From contig DASSKK010000104.1 of NCBI GenBank assembly GCA_035690495.1, positions 1-53,482 of the forward strand: a stretch of 53,482 nt of DNA. Direction: 5' to 3'. Both the position numbers and the translations under genes were made by a program. This document shows positions 1-9,538 of this stretch, piece after piece (the stretch's first letter is position 1; the number at the start of each line of letters is the position of its first letter). The notes below the pieces were generated by a model, which saw nothing but the letters and a program-made list of their open reading frames with translations, made no database searches and was not told the origin of the DNA. Origin of the DNA: DASSKK01 sp035690495 (GTDB lineage Bacteria; Actinomycetota; Actinomycetes; Propionibacteriales; Nocardioidaceae).

Positions 1-2
1 GC

Positions 3-581
3 CTGCGGCGCCGCGGTGCGTGGCTGTGGGTGGGCTCGCTGTGGCGCGACTGCGTGCTCGGGGCGCGGGCCGACCGGTTCACGCTGCTCGAGGCGCGGTC
101 GGTGCGGCTCGGCGGCCCGGAGCGCTGCGACCACCCGGCGCGACCGGGAGGGTTCGAGCCGCCGCGGTACGCCGTCCTGGCGGTGCTGGCCGACCGGCTC
201 CTCGGCGACACCGTGGCGCTGGTCGGCTTCCACCTGGCCCCGGGGGTGCAGACGCCCGGCGGTGCCTACCGCGACGACCGGCCGCTGCTGGTCGCCCGGC
301 ACCGGCGCGAGGTCGCCCGGCTGCAGCGCCTGGCCGACGAGCAGCGGGCCGAGGGGCGGCGGGTGCTGGTCGCCGGCGACTCGAACTTCGACGGCCTGCG
401 CCTGGACGGGCTGGAGTCGGCCTGGTCGGCGCAGCGGCGCTTCCCGGGCGTCGCGCCGACCTTCGGCACGGGCAGCGCCGGCCGGCGGATCGACGACGTG
501 TTCGGCACCGGGGAGGTCACCGGGCTGGACACCCTGGAGACCGGCTCGGACCACCGGGCGCTGCTGGTCCGCCGTACCTGA
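3..581 (+). CDS. Endonuclease/exonuclease/phosphatase-fold protein (5' end cut off by window)
   Basis: This is the C-terminal part of a protein whose reading frame is open from the first bases of the window, so the start lies upstream. About 190 residues are visible. Two motifs of the endonuclease/exonuclease/phosphatase (DNase I-like) superfamily can be seen: a GDSNFD block near residue 130, matching the catalytic GDFN-type motif, and a GSDHRALLV block close to the end, which supplies the late catalytic Asp-His pair. A VALVGFHLAP segment fits the preceding core strand. The substrate (DNA, phosphoinositide or other phosphodiester) cannot be told from the fragment. It converges with the sulfotransferase gene, and an inverted repeat lies between them. 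Confidence 0.7.
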   Translation: MRRRGAWLWVGSLWRDCVLGARADRFTLLEARSVRLGGPERCDHPARPGGFEPPRYAVLAVLADRLLGDTVALVGFHLAPGVQTPGGAYRDDRPLLVARHRREVARLQRLADEQRAEGRRVLVAGDSNFDGLRLDGLESAWSAQRRFPGVAPTFGTGSAGRRIDDVFGTGEVTGLDTLETGSDHRALLVRRT

Positions 582-586
582 GTCCG

Positions 587-649
587 GATAGTCCCGAGCA
601 TTCGGGCTCTGATCCGGGGCGGATCCGGACCCGGATGGTCGGGACTATC
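587..649. terminator. Inverted repeat between convergent genes, probable bidirectional terminator
   Basis: A perfect 11-bp arm GATAGTCCCGA (587-597) is mirrored by TCGGGACTATC (639-649). The 41-base loop holds a further GATCCGG-type dyad that could extend the structure. It lies between the nuclease-fold gene and the 3' end of the sulfotransferase, whose TAG stop falls inside the right arm. There is no T-tract, as is common in GC-rich actinobacteria. Confidence 0.55.
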
Positions 650-1382
650 GGTCCCACTCGGGCAGGTCGTCGCGGAGCAGGTCGCGCAGGCCGGCGGTGT
701 CGTCGGCGACGCGGTCGAGGAAGGCTGCCCGGAGCGCGGGATCGGGTGGATCGCCGGGCCCGCCGACGTTGCGGTGCCGGGTGGCCGCCGGTGCCCGCTC
801 CGGGTCGGCGCCGGCGTGCCGGTGCAGCGCCGGCACCTCGGCAGCCGGGTCGCGGAGCAGCCGCTCCTGGACGACCACGTGCAGCTGGTCCCGGTCGAAC
901 CGGTGGAGGAAGCCGGCCAGCCGCTCGAGGTAGCGGCTGCGGGCGACGTACTGGCTGTCCGGGTCGAGCAGCGCCTCGGCGGCCGGGCGCGGCTCGGCCC
1001 CGTCACGACGGTGGTGCCGCCACTGCGAGACAGCGCGGTCGAACGGGTCGCGGACGAGGTAGACCAGGCGTACGGCGGGCAGCACCCGCGCCATCCGGCC
1101 GGGCACCTCGGGGGCGTCGGGCTGGGTGTACGCCGGCGACGCCTCCCCGTGCAGCGGTACGCCGGCCGGGAACTGGGCGGCGTACCAGTCCAGCCCGCGG
1201 TGCCACTGCCCGGCCAGCCACCACCGGTCGGGATCGTCGTGCGGCGCGACCTCGGGGCCGTTGAAGAAGTTCAGCTCCTTGACCGGCGACATCGCGATGT
1301 CCGGGTGCGCGTCCAGGTAGGCGTGCACCGCGCTGGTGGCGCACTTCATCGCGCCGATCACGATCACCTCGGGCAGCGGCAT
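645..1382 (-). CDS. PAPS-dependent sulfotransferase family protein
   Basis: The 245-residue product looks like a soluble sulfotransferase, which transfers sulfate from PAPS to an acceptor. The N-terminus carries the 5'-phosphosulfate-binding loop (IGAMKCATSAVHAYL, residues about 9-23). The 3'-phosphate-binding segment YLVRDPFDRAVSQW lies near residue 108. Both are hallmarks of the Sulfotransfer_1/3 families, in which short bacterial members of this length are common. The acceptor is unknown. The gene follows pdxY on the same strand but is separated from it by a strong hairpin, so it may be a separate transcript. The C-terminal half is less conserved to the eye, which fits the variable acceptor region. 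Confidence 0.8.
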   Translation of the reverse strand: MPLPEVIVIGAMKCATSAVHAYLDAHPDIAMSPVKELNFFNGPEVAPHDDPDRWWLAGQWHRGLDWYAAQFPAGVPLHGEASPAYTQPDAPEVPGRMARVLPAVRLVYLVRDPFDRAVSQWRHHRRDGAEPRPAAEALLDPDSQYVARSRYLERLAGFLHRFDRDQLHVVVQERLLRDPAAEVPALHRHAGADPERAPAATRHRNVGGPGDPPDPALRAAFLDRVADDTAGLRDLLRDDLPEWDR

Positions 1383-1401
1383 GCCCGACGAGGTACCCCG
1401 T

Positions 1402-1451
1402 GGGTCGAGTGCTCAGGTGGTGGTCATGGCCACCACTCGAGCACTCGACCC
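1402..1451. terminator. Long hairpin between pdxY and the sulfotransferase gene
   Basis: A 13-bp arm GGGTCGAGTGCTC is mirrored exactly by GAGCACTCGACCC. An inner GTGGTGG/CCACCAC stem extends it after a small bulge. It begins three bases downstream of the pdxY stop, reading leftwards, and ends about 20 bases before the sulfotransferase start. That places it as a pdxY terminator or attenuator. Confidence 0.65.
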
Positions 1452-1453
1452 TC

Positions 1454-2341
1454 TCAGCGCACCCGCTCGGCGAAGAACTGCCGCCGCGGCATCGCGAAGG
1501 CGTCCTGCGCGGCGACCAGCTGCAGCTCCCGCTCACCGGAGTCCAGCGTGATCGAGAGCAGGTCGAACACCGACGACGCGGTCCGCTCCAGCGCCTCCTT
1601 CGCCGAGCCGGACTCGAGCAGGTGCGTGGTGAAGAGCGCCGCGGTCACGTCGCCGGAGCCGTTCGCCTTCAGCGGCAGCCGCGGGGTCCGGACCAGCCAC
1701 GCCTCGGACTCGTCCCCCGCGCCGTGCACGGCCAGCATCTCCAGCTCGTCGGCCGGCACGCCCGGGCGCATCACCGAGGTGACCAACACCGTGCGGGGAC
1801 CCATCTCGCGGGCGGCGTCGACCGAGGCCAGGGTCTCCTCGAGCGTGTGCGGCTCGGTGCCGGTGAGGCTGTGTCCGACGAGTTGGCCGAGCTCGAACTG
1901 GTTCGGCGTGATCAGGTCGGCCTGCGGCACCACCCGGTCGCGCAGCAGCACCGGGATCGCCGGGTGCACGAAGCAGCCGCTGACCGCGTTGCCCATCACC
2001 GGGTCGCAGGCGTAGATCGCCCGCGGGTTGGCCGCCTTCACCCGGGCGACCGCGTCCAGGATCACCTCGCCGATGTCCTCGCCGCCCTGGTAGCCCGACA
2101 GCACCGCGTCGATCTGCGGGAGCACCCGGCCGTCGTCGAGCTGCTCGATGCCGTCGATCACCGCGCGGACGTCGGCGGCCGGCATCACCGGTCCCTGCCA
2201 GGCGCCGTACCCGGTGTGGTTGGAGAAGTGCACGGTGTGCACCGGCCAGACCTCTACGCCGAGCCGCTGCATCGGGAATACCGCCGCGGAGTTGCCGACG
2301 TGGCCGTAGGCGACCGAGGACTGGATCGAGAGGATCTGCAT
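1454..2341 (-). CDS. pdxY: Pyridoxal kinase PdxY
   Basis: The 295-residue protein belongs to the PfkB/ribokinase-like pyridoxal kinase family and phosphorylates pyridoxal with ATP in vitamin B6 salvage. The N-terminus (ILSIQSSVAYGHVGNSAAVFP) is the typical pyridoxal-binding start of PdxY/PdxK. Further on are the HFSNHTGYGAWQG segment, the CDPVMGN nucleotide-site motif near residue 170, and the anion-hole/catalytic KANGSGDVTAALF motif near residue 225, where the GSGD aspartate is the expected base. Length is normal for PdxY (about 285-295). The gene appears monocistronic: a hairpin follows it, and the dioxygenase gene upstream ends 30 bases before its start. Confidence 0.93.
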   Translation of the reverse strand: MQILSIQSSVAYGHVGNSAAVFPMQRLGVEVWPVHTVHFSNHTGYGAWQGPVMPAADVRAVIDGIEQLDDGRVLPQIDAVLSGYQGGEDIGEVILDAVARVKAANPRAIYACDPVMGNAVSGCFVHPAIPVLLRDRVVPQADLITPNQFELGQLVGHSLTGTEPHTLEETLASVDAAREMGPRTVLVTSVMRPGVPADELEMLAVHGAGDESEAWLVRTPRLPLKANGSGDVTAALFTTHLLESGSAKEALERTASSVFDLLSITLDSGERELQLVAAQDAFAMPRRQFFAERVR

Positions 2342-2371
2342 CCACCCATCCTGACAGCCGCCGGCCGGCGC

Positions 2372-3181
2372 TCAGGCGACCAGCAGCGACCGCTTCGACA
2401 ACCCCATCCAGTAGCCGTCGATCACCTGCTCGCCGGGGGCCTCGGGGTCGGTGGCGGCGCCGAGGGTGACGAACAGCGGGGTGTAGTGCTCGGTCGTCGG
2501 GTGGGCGTAGGGCATGCCCGGTGCCTTGGCGCGGTACGACGCCAGCTCGGCCACGTCCCCGCGGGCGAGCGCCTCGCCGGCCCAGCTGTCGAAGTCGGTC
2601 GACCAGCCCGGCGCGTCCGCGTCGATCCGGAACTCGCGCAGGAACCGCAGCCCGTGGGTGAGGAAGCCGGAGCCGATGATCAGCACGCCCTCGTCGCGCA
2701 GGGGCCGCAGCCGCTCGCCGAGGGCGACCAGCCGGTCGGGGTCCTGGGTGGGCAGCGACATCTGCAGCACCGGGATGTCGGCGTCGGGGTACATGATCTT
2801 CAGCGGCACCCAGGCGCCGTGGTCCAGCCCGCGGGTCGGGTGCTGGTGCACCGGCTCGGACGCGGGCATCATCGCGGCGACCCGGCGGGCCAGCGCGGAC
2901 GCGTCCGGGGTCGCGTAGGTAACTCGAAAGTACTTCGGGTCGAAGCCGCCGAAGTCGTAGACCAGCGGAGCGTGGGAGGCGCTGAGCATCAGCGGGGCGG
3001 ACTCCCAGTGCGCGCTGACGATCAGGATCGCCTTCGGCCGGGGAAGTCGGGCCGCGAGCGTGCCCAGCTCACCGGACCACACCGGGTCGTCGAGCAGCGG
3101 CGGGGCGCCGTGGCCGAGGTAGAGCGCGGGCATCCGCCCGGCGGTGGTGGGCTCGACGGGAGCCAGGTTCGCTGCGGTCAT
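2372..3181 (-). CDS. ygiD: DODA-type extradiol dioxygenase (YgiD-like)
   Basis: This 269-residue protein matches the class III extradiol ring-cleavage dioxygenases of the 4,5-DOPA dioxygenase (LigB/YgiD) type, which open catechol rings using a divalent metal. Candidate metal and catalytic histidines are visible in LGHGAPP (His24), VSAHWES (His58), LDHGAWVPL (middle) and TTEHYTPLF (near the C-terminus), which is the expected set for the family. The true substrate may be a catecholic compound other than DOPA. The gene sits alone upstream of pdxY on the same strand. A tandem TTGAAC motif lies just before its start codon and may be an operator. Confidence 0.88.
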   Translation of the reverse strand: MTAANLAPVEPTTAGRMPALYLGHGAPPLLDDPVWSGELGTLAARLPRPKAILIVSAHWESAPLMLSASHAPLVYDFGGFDPKYFRVTYATPDASALARRVAAMMPASEPVHQHPTRGLDHGAWVPLKIMYPDADIPVLQMSLPTQDPDRLVALGERLRPLRDEGVLIIGSGFLTHGLRFLREFRIDADAPGWSTDFDSWAGEALARGDVAELASYRAKAPGMPYAHPTTEHYTPLFVTLGAATDPEAPGEQVIDGYWMGLSKRSLLVA

Positions 3182-3185
3182 GTTG

Positions 3186-3199
3186 GTTCAACGTTCAAC
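3186..3199 (-). promoter_or_regulatory. Tandem 7-bp motif in front of the dioxygenase gene
   Basis: Two adjacent GTTCAAC copies (read as GTTGAAC twice on the gene's strand) end about five bases before the dioxygenase start codon. Direct repeats this close to a start codon suggest a repressor site. No matching regulator gene is in the immediate neighbourhood. Confidence 0.4.
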
Positions 3200-3261
3200 T
3201 ACCCCGCTGCATTCCCGCCACCCCCGAATGGGTGAAGCCGGCTCGGGAGTGCGCCGTGCCC

Positions 3262-3954
3262 TCAGGGAAGCCGCCAGTCGACCGACGTACCGCCCTGATC
3301 CGCCAGCAGCTGGTTCACCCGGCTGAACGGGCGGGAGCCGAAGAAGCCGCGGTGCGCCGACAGCGGGCTGGGGTGCACCGACTGCACCGACGGGATCGGC
3401 CCCAGCGCCGGCTTCAGCGACTGGGCGTCGCGGCCCCACAGGATCGCGGCCATCGGCTGCCGCGCGGCGCGCTCGGCCAGCACCGTGATCGCCCGGTCGG
3501 TGACCGCCTCCCAGCCGCGCCCGCGGTGCGAGGCGGGCCGGCCCGGGCACACCGTCAGGCAGCGGTTCAGCAGCACCACGCCCTGGTCGGTCCACGGACC
3601 GAGGTCCCCGGTCGACGGCGGCGGCACGCCGAGGTCGTCGACCAGCTCGCGGTAGATGTTCACCAGGCTCTTCGGAAGTGGGGTGATGTCGGCCGCGACC
3701 GAGAAGCTCAGCCCGACCGGGTGCCCGACGGTCGGGTAGGGGTCCTGCCCGACGATCAGCACCCGCACCTGGTCCAGCGGCCGCTGGAACGCCCGCAAAA
3801 TCTGGTCGCCGTGCGGGAGGTACGTCCGACCCGCGGCGAGCTCGGCACGCAGGAACTGCCCCATCGCCACGAGCTGCGGCTCCACGGGCGCCAGCGCCTC
3901 GGCCCAGTCCGGGGCCACCAGATCCTTCTCGACCAGTCCCGCCAGCGCGCTCAT
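3262..3954 (-). CDS. ung: Uracil-DNA glycosylase, family 1
   Basis: The 230-residue product is a standard-length Ung that removes uracil from DNA to start base-excision repair. It carries the water-activating loop GQDPYP (Asp71), the uracil-recognition segment LLNRCLTV, and the C-terminal HPSPLSAHRGF loop, where the first histidine is catalytic and the loop inserts into the minor groove. The start was set at the ATG at 3954 because the family's N-terminus begins there; the same frame stays open far upstream only as GC-rich shadow sequence. The next gene upstream on this strand (acyl-CoA synthetase) ends about 100 bases away, so cotranscription is uncertain. Confidence 0.95.
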   Translation of the reverse strand: MSALAGLVEKDLVAPDWAEALAPVEPQLVAMGQFLRAELAAGRTYLPHGDQILRAFQRPLDQVRVLIVGQDPYPTVGHPVGLSFSVAADITPLPKSLVNIYRELVDDLGVPPPSTGDLGPWTDQGVVLLNRCLTVCPGRPASHRGRGWEAVTDRAITVLAERAARQPMAAILWGRDAQSLKPALGPIPSVQSVHPSPLSAHRGFFGSRPFSRVNQLLADQGGTSVDWRLP

Positions 3955-4055
3955 CGACCGCAGGCTAACGTCCTGCGCGGCGGTCGTCGTACGGCGGGAC
4001 GTCCTGCGGGGCGGCTGCTCGAGCGGCCAGGGTGCAGGACGTCCCAACGAGCCGG

Positions 4056-5702
<1,647 letters not shown>

Positions 5703-5738
5703 GGCGGGCTCCTCCTGGGAGGAGCCAACCGCTGCGAC

Positions 5739-7028
5739 CTACGGTTTGGCAAGACTGGCCTTTGCGAGTACGGCGACGCAGTTCTGCCCGCCGAAGCCGA
5801 ACGCGTTGGTGACCGCCACCTCGGTCCGCCGCTCCCGGGAGACGTGCGGGACGTAGTCGAGGTCGCACTGCGGGTCCGGGGTGTCCAGGTTGATCGTCGG
5901 CGGCACCCGGCCGTCGCGGACCGCGAGCGCGCAGACCAGCACGCCCAGGGCGCCGGCCGCGCCGATCAGGTGACCGACCATCGACTTCGGGCTGCTCACC
6001 GCGAGGTCGTCGGCGGACGAGCCGTAGGCGCTGCGGATCGCGATGGTCTCGGTGCGGTCGTTGGCCGTCGTCGAGGTGCCGTGCGCGCACACATAGTCGA
6101 CCTCGTCGGGCGCCACGCCTGCCGCGGCCAGCGCGCGGGTGATCGCGAGGGCGGCGTACCGGCCCTCGGGGTCTGGCGCCGTGACGTGGAAGGCGTCGGC
6201 GGTCAGGGCACCGCCCAGGATCCGTGCGTACGGCGTGGCGCCGCGTGCCCGTGCGTGCGCGGCGGACTCCACCACGCCGACCACCGCGCCCTCGCCGAAG
6301 ACGAACCCGTCCCGGTCGGCGTCGAACGGACGGCTCACCGTGGCGGGGTCGCGCTGGTTGCGGCTCAGCGCGCCCATGCCCTGCAGGCCGGTGAAGATCA
6401 CCGGGGTGATCGCGGCGTCGGTCCCCCCGCACACGACCACGTCTGCCTCGCCGGCGACGATCAGCCGCCGCGCCGCCAGGAACGCCTCGACTCCGCTGGC
6501 GCACGCAAGCGCGCTCGCGTTGACCGGGCCGTGCGCGCCCAGGTCGATGGCGACCTCGCAGGCGGGCATGTTGGTCAGCGAGGAGGACACGAAGTAGGGA
6601 CTGAGCCGGGTCTGGTCGTCCTCGGCGATCCGTCGGGTCGCCTGCTCGATCGTGTCGAAGCCGGCCACGGTGTTGTTGACCAGCACGGCGACCCGGTCGG
6701 CGGGTACGCCGTCTGCCTGCTCGTCGTCGGCAAGCTTCAGGCCGGCATCGGCGACGGCCTCACGCGCGGCCGCGAGCGCCAGCTGGCTGAACCGCGCCGT
6801 TCGCCGGCGGATCCGCGTGTCGAGGAACCCGGGGTCGAAGCCCTTCACCTCCGCAGCGACGTGCACCTGCAGCCGCGCGCTGTCGAACGCCGCGATCGGC
6901 GCGATCCCCGAGCGGCCGTCGAGCAGTGCCCGCCACGTCGAGGGCACGTCGTTGCCCACGGGAGTGAGTGCGCCGAAGCCGGTGATCACGACCTCGGGGC
7001 GCGCGCCGTCTGGACTGCTGGCGGTCAT
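5739..7028 (-). CDS. Beta-ketoacyl-ACP synthase (FabF/KAS II type)
   Basis: The 429-residue protein is a condensing enzyme of the thiolase fold that extends an acyl chain by Claisen condensation. The Cys-His-His triad is intact: Cys176 in ALACASGVEAF, His316 in VCAHGTSTTAND and His353 in MVGHLIGAAGA. The C-terminal NAFGFGGQNCVAVL motif is also typical. Length and layout fit FabF. Because no ACP, FabD or FabG gene lies beside it, and an acyl-CoA synthetase follows 36 bases downstream, it may serve a specialised acyl pathway rather than bulk fatty acid synthesis. A 214-base gap lies upstream with no gene visible. Confidence 0.88.
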   Translation of the reverse strand: MTASSPDGARPEVVITGFGALTPVGNDVPSTWRALLDGRSGIAPIAAFDSARLQVHVAAEVKGFDPGFLDTRIRRRTARFSQLALAAAREAVADAGLKLADDEQADGVPADRVAVLVNNTVAGFDTIEQATRRIAEDDQTRLSPYFVSSSLTNMPACEVAIDLGAHGPVNASALACASGVEAFLAARRLIVAGEADVVVCGGTDAAITPVIFTGLQGMGALSRNQRDPATVSRPFDADRDGFVFGEGAVVGVVESAAHARARGATPYARILGGALTADAFHVTAPDPEGRYAALAITRALAAAGVAPDEVDYVCAHGTSTTANDRTETIAIRSAYGSSADDLAVSSPKSMVGHLIGAAGALGVLVCALAVRDGRVPPTINLDTPDPQCDLDYVPHVSRERRTEVAVTNAFGFGGQNCVAVLAKASLAKP

Positions 7029-7242
7029 ACGACCTCCCTCCGGCCCCGCGACCTCAGGTTAGACCGCAGCCCGTGGGGCCGAGCAGGATGAGCGGGGTCA
7101 CGGCAACGCCGTCGGGGCGGCGGCAGGCGTCAGCTTGGCGGCGAGACCGCGCCGTTCTTCCCAGTGCCCTGATACTTCGGATAGATGGAAGACGTCTTAC
7201 GGCTATGCGTAGTAACGGGCCGGCGCTTCTGGCGTGTTCTGA

Positions 7243-8265
7243 TCATGAGCCGAAGACGCCCGGGTAGGCGTTGAGCGCGGGCTGCCCGCCGAGGTGCGCG
7301 AACAGCACTGTGGAGTCGCGGGGGATCGTCCCGGAGCCGACCATGTCGACCAGCCCGGCCATCGACTTCCCCTCGTAGACCGGGTCCAGGATCACCCCCT
7401 CGAGCCGGCCGAGCAGCCGGATCGCCTCGACGGTCGAGTCGACCGGGATCCCGTAGGCGTCGCCGGCCCAGCCCTCCAGCACGGTCACCTCGTCGTCGCG
7501 CAGCTCGCGGCGGAGCCCGATCAGCTCGGCGGTGTGCCGGGCGATCCGGGCGACCTGGTCGCGGGTCTGCTCGAGCGTGGCGGAGGCGTCGACGCCGAGG
7601 ATGCGTCGCGGCCGGCCGCCGGCCTCCTCCAGCGCCGCGAATCCGGCGATCATCCCGGCGAGGGTGGAGCCGGTCACCGCGCACACCACGATCGTGTCGA
7701 AGAAGACGCCGAGCCGCTTCTCCTGCTCGGCCACCTCGAACGCCCAGTGGGCGAAGCCCAGGCCCCCGAGGCGGTGTTCGGAGGCACCGGCAGGGATGCC
7801 GTACGGCGTACCTCCATGCTGCTCGACCTCCTTGATCGCGTCCTCCCACGAGCTGCGGATGCCGATGTCGAAGCCGGCCGGGTCGAGGCGGACGTCGGCG
7901 CCCATGATCCGCGACAGGAGGATGTTGCCGACCACGTCGTTGCCGGGGTCGTCCCAGTCGACCCACTTCTCCTGCACCAGCACCGCCTTCAGGCCGAGGT
8001 GCGCGGCGACCGCGGCGACCTGACGGGTGTGGTTGGACTGGAAGCCGCCGATCGAGACCAGCGTGTCCGCGCCGGAGGCGAGGATGTCGGGGACGATGTA
8101 CTCCATCTTGCGGACCTTGTTGCCGCCGAAGGCCAGTCCGGAGTTGCAGTCCTCGCGCTTGGCCCAGATCCTCGCGCCGCCGAGGTGGTCGCTGAGCCGG
8201 TCGAGCGGGTGCACCGGACTCGCCCCGAACGTGAGCGGGTGGCGCGGGAAGTCGTCGAGGGTCAT
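7243..8265 (-). CDS. acdS: 1-aminocyclopropane-1-carboxylate deaminase
   Basis: This 340-residue PLP enzyme converts ACC, the plant ethylene precursor, to 2-oxobutanoate and ammonia. The N-terminal block (FPRHPLTFG, then AKREDCNSGLAFGGNK with the PLP lysine) and the SIGGFQSNHTRQVAA block match the characterised AcdS family closely. The diagnostic glutamate in DPVYEGKSM and leucine in AHLGGQPAL separate true ACC deaminase from D-cysteine desulfhydrase. The ATG start overlaps the stop of the GntR gene by four bases (ATGA), so expression is translationally coupled to its probable regulator. This suggests life in contact with plants, though that is inference. Confidence 0.93.
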   Translation of the reverse strand: MTLDDFPRHPLTFGASPVHPLDRLSDHLGGARIWAKREDCNSGLAFGGNKVRKMEYIVPDILASGADTLVSIGGFQSNHTRQVAAVAAHLGLKAVLVQEKWVDWDDPGNDVVGNILLSRIMGADVRLDPAGFDIGIRSSWEDAIKEVEQHGGTPYGIPAGASEHRLGGLGFAHWAFEVAEQEKRLGVFFDTIVVCAVTGSTLAGMIAGFAALEEAGGRPRRILGVDASATLEQTRDQVARIARHTAELIGLRRELRDDEVTVLEGWAGDAYGIPVDSTVEAIRLLGRLEGVILDPVYEGKSMAGLVDMVGSGTIPRDSTVLFAHLGGQPALNAYPGVFGS

Positions 8266-8939
8266 GGCGTGCTCCGTTCCGATGGGGGTCCGTCGAGAAG
8301 TGGTTCGAGGGTCTGCCAGGTCTGCCAGGACACGTCGGCGGCCCGGTCGCGGTCCCCGGCCTCGCACAGGTCGACGAGCCGGGCGTGCAGCCGGATCGAG
8401 TCGGTGCCGGCGAGCGAGGAGAAGCGCAACCGCTCGAGGCGACGTACGACCGGAGTGAACTGGTCCAGCACGGCGACGACCGCGGCGTTGCCGGCTGCCT
8501 GCACGGGTACGTCGTGGAAGTCGTCGTCCGCGGCGAGCGCGGCGTCGACGTCCCCGGCGCTCATCGCCGCCGCGAACCGCGAATTCGCCTCCCGCATCCG
8601 CGCGAGGTCGTCGTCCCCGAGCCGGCCGACCGCCTCGGCGACCGCGAGCCGGTGCATCGCGGCCACCACCGACTGGGCGTCGCGGACCGAGCGGGTCTCC
8701 AGGGGCGCGACGGTGGTGGACCGTCCGGGCGCGGCGAGCACCAGGCCGCTGTGCGCGAGGCGGAGGAGGGCCTCGCGCACCGGCGTACGGCTGACCCCGA
8801 GCCACGCGGCGATCTCCTGGTCGCGCAGCTGTTCGCCAGGCGCGAACGTGCCGTCGACGATTGCCGCGCGCAGCCGCTGGTGGACGTCGTCGCGGAGCAG
8901 CGGCCGCCGCAGGCTCGCCGTACTCGCCGGGATGGGCAT
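8262..8939 (-). CDS. GntR-family regulator (FCD type) of the acdS operon
   Basis: The 225-residue protein has an N-terminal winged helix-turn-helix (DQEIAAWLGVSRTPVREALLRL, about residues 40-62) followed by an all-helical FCD ligand domain with the expected metal-site pattern (DDDFHDVPV). It is the first gene of a two-gene unit with acdS and probably controls it. The ATG at 8939 was chosen because a perfect 14-bp palindrome begins at that codon; an upstream start at 9008 would place the palindrome inside the coding region. No clear ribosome binding site precedes the ATG, so a leaderless message is possible. ACC or a product could be the effector, by context only. Confidence 0.85.
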   Translation of the reverse strand: MPIPASTASLRRPLLRDDVHQRLRAAIVDGTFAPGEQLRDQEIAAWLGVSRTPVREALLRLAHSGLVLAAPGRSTTVAPLETRSVRDAQSVVAAMHRLAVAEAVGRLGDDDLARMREANSRFAAAMSAGDVDAALAADDDFHDVPVQAAGNAAVVAVLDQFTPVVRRLERLRFSSLAGTDSIRLHARLVDLCEAGDRDRAADVSWQTWQTLEPLLDGPPSERSTP

Positions 8940-8952
8940 GCAATATATTGCA
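8939..8952 (-). promoter_or_regulatory. Perfect palindrome at the start codon of the acdS regulator
   Basis: TGCAATATATTGCA is a perfect 14-bp dyad in otherwise GC-rich DNA and shares its T with the ATG start codon. Its TATATT core (gene strand) could serve as a -10 element, which would put transcription start at or next to the ATG. It is the obvious candidate operator for autoregulation by the GntR protein. Confidence 0.65.
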
Positions 8953-9040
8953 CCGCCTCTGCGTGCCGGGTCAAGGCCCGCTCGAGAATCTCGCCCTGAA
9001 CCTGTCACGCGGAGGGCACCCCGAGGCGTCTGATAGGGGT

Positions 9041-9538
9041 GTGAGGGCGACCGACGAGGCGGAGTTCACCGAGTTCGTGCACGCGACCGGTACGCGCCTG
9101 GAGCGGGCGGCCCTGCTGCTCACCGGCGACAGCTACCTCGCCGAGGATCTCGTCCAGGCGACCTACGCGAAGGTCTTCGCGGCCTGGCGGCGGGTCAAGC
9201 GCGACCCGCTCGGCTACGCGCGGTCCACGCTGCTGCACGCCTACATATCCCACCGCCGGCTGCGCCGGAACACCGAGCTTCCGACCGACCAGGTCTTCGA
9301 CACGCAGCGGTCGGCCGCCGACCACGACCCGGCCGCCAGGCTCGACGTACTCGACGCGCTGTCGGTGCTCCCCGCCCTGGACCGCGCCGTGGTGATCCTC
9401 CGCTACTGGGAGGACCGCAGCGTGGCCGACGTGGCCGCCGACCTGGACCTCACCGAAGCGGTGGTCCGCACGCGGGCACTGCGGGCGCTGCGGCGATTGC
9501 GGCCACTGCTCGAGCTCGACGAAAGGACAGCGACATGA
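9041..9538 (+). CDS. ECF sigma factor, SigE family
   Basis: The 165-residue product is a group 4 (extracytoplasmic function) sigma factor that directs RNA polymerase to a small regulon. Region 2 covers about residues 10-75 (GDSYLAEDLVQATYAKVFAAWRRV). Region 4 covers about residues 100-155, with the recognition helix in VADVAADLDLTEAVVRTRALRALRRL. Length and motif spelling fit the SigE-type ECF group common in actinobacteria. The GTG at 9041 is preferred because the protein begins here in the family and a GGGG run precedes it. The ATGA overlap with the next gene couples it to a one-helix membrane protein, the usual place for an anti-sigma factor. Confidence 0.87.
   Translation: MRATDEAEFTEFVHATGTRLERAALLLTGDSYLAEDLVQATYAKVFAAWRRVKRDPLGYARSTLLHAYISHRRLRRNTELPTDQVFDTQRSAADHDPAARLDVLDALSVLPALDRAVVILRYWEDRSVADVAADLDLTEAVVRTRALRALRRLRPLLELDERTAT

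Noticed and set aside
7029..7242. Possible small RNA or gene in the gap between the ketoacyl synthase and acdS
   Set aside because: No frame with a ribosome site and no clear hairpin with conserved features; I see nothing I can support.
8262..9008. Longer form of the acdS regulator starting at 9008
   Set aside because: The extra 23 residues are not family-like and the palindromic operator would fall inside the gene.
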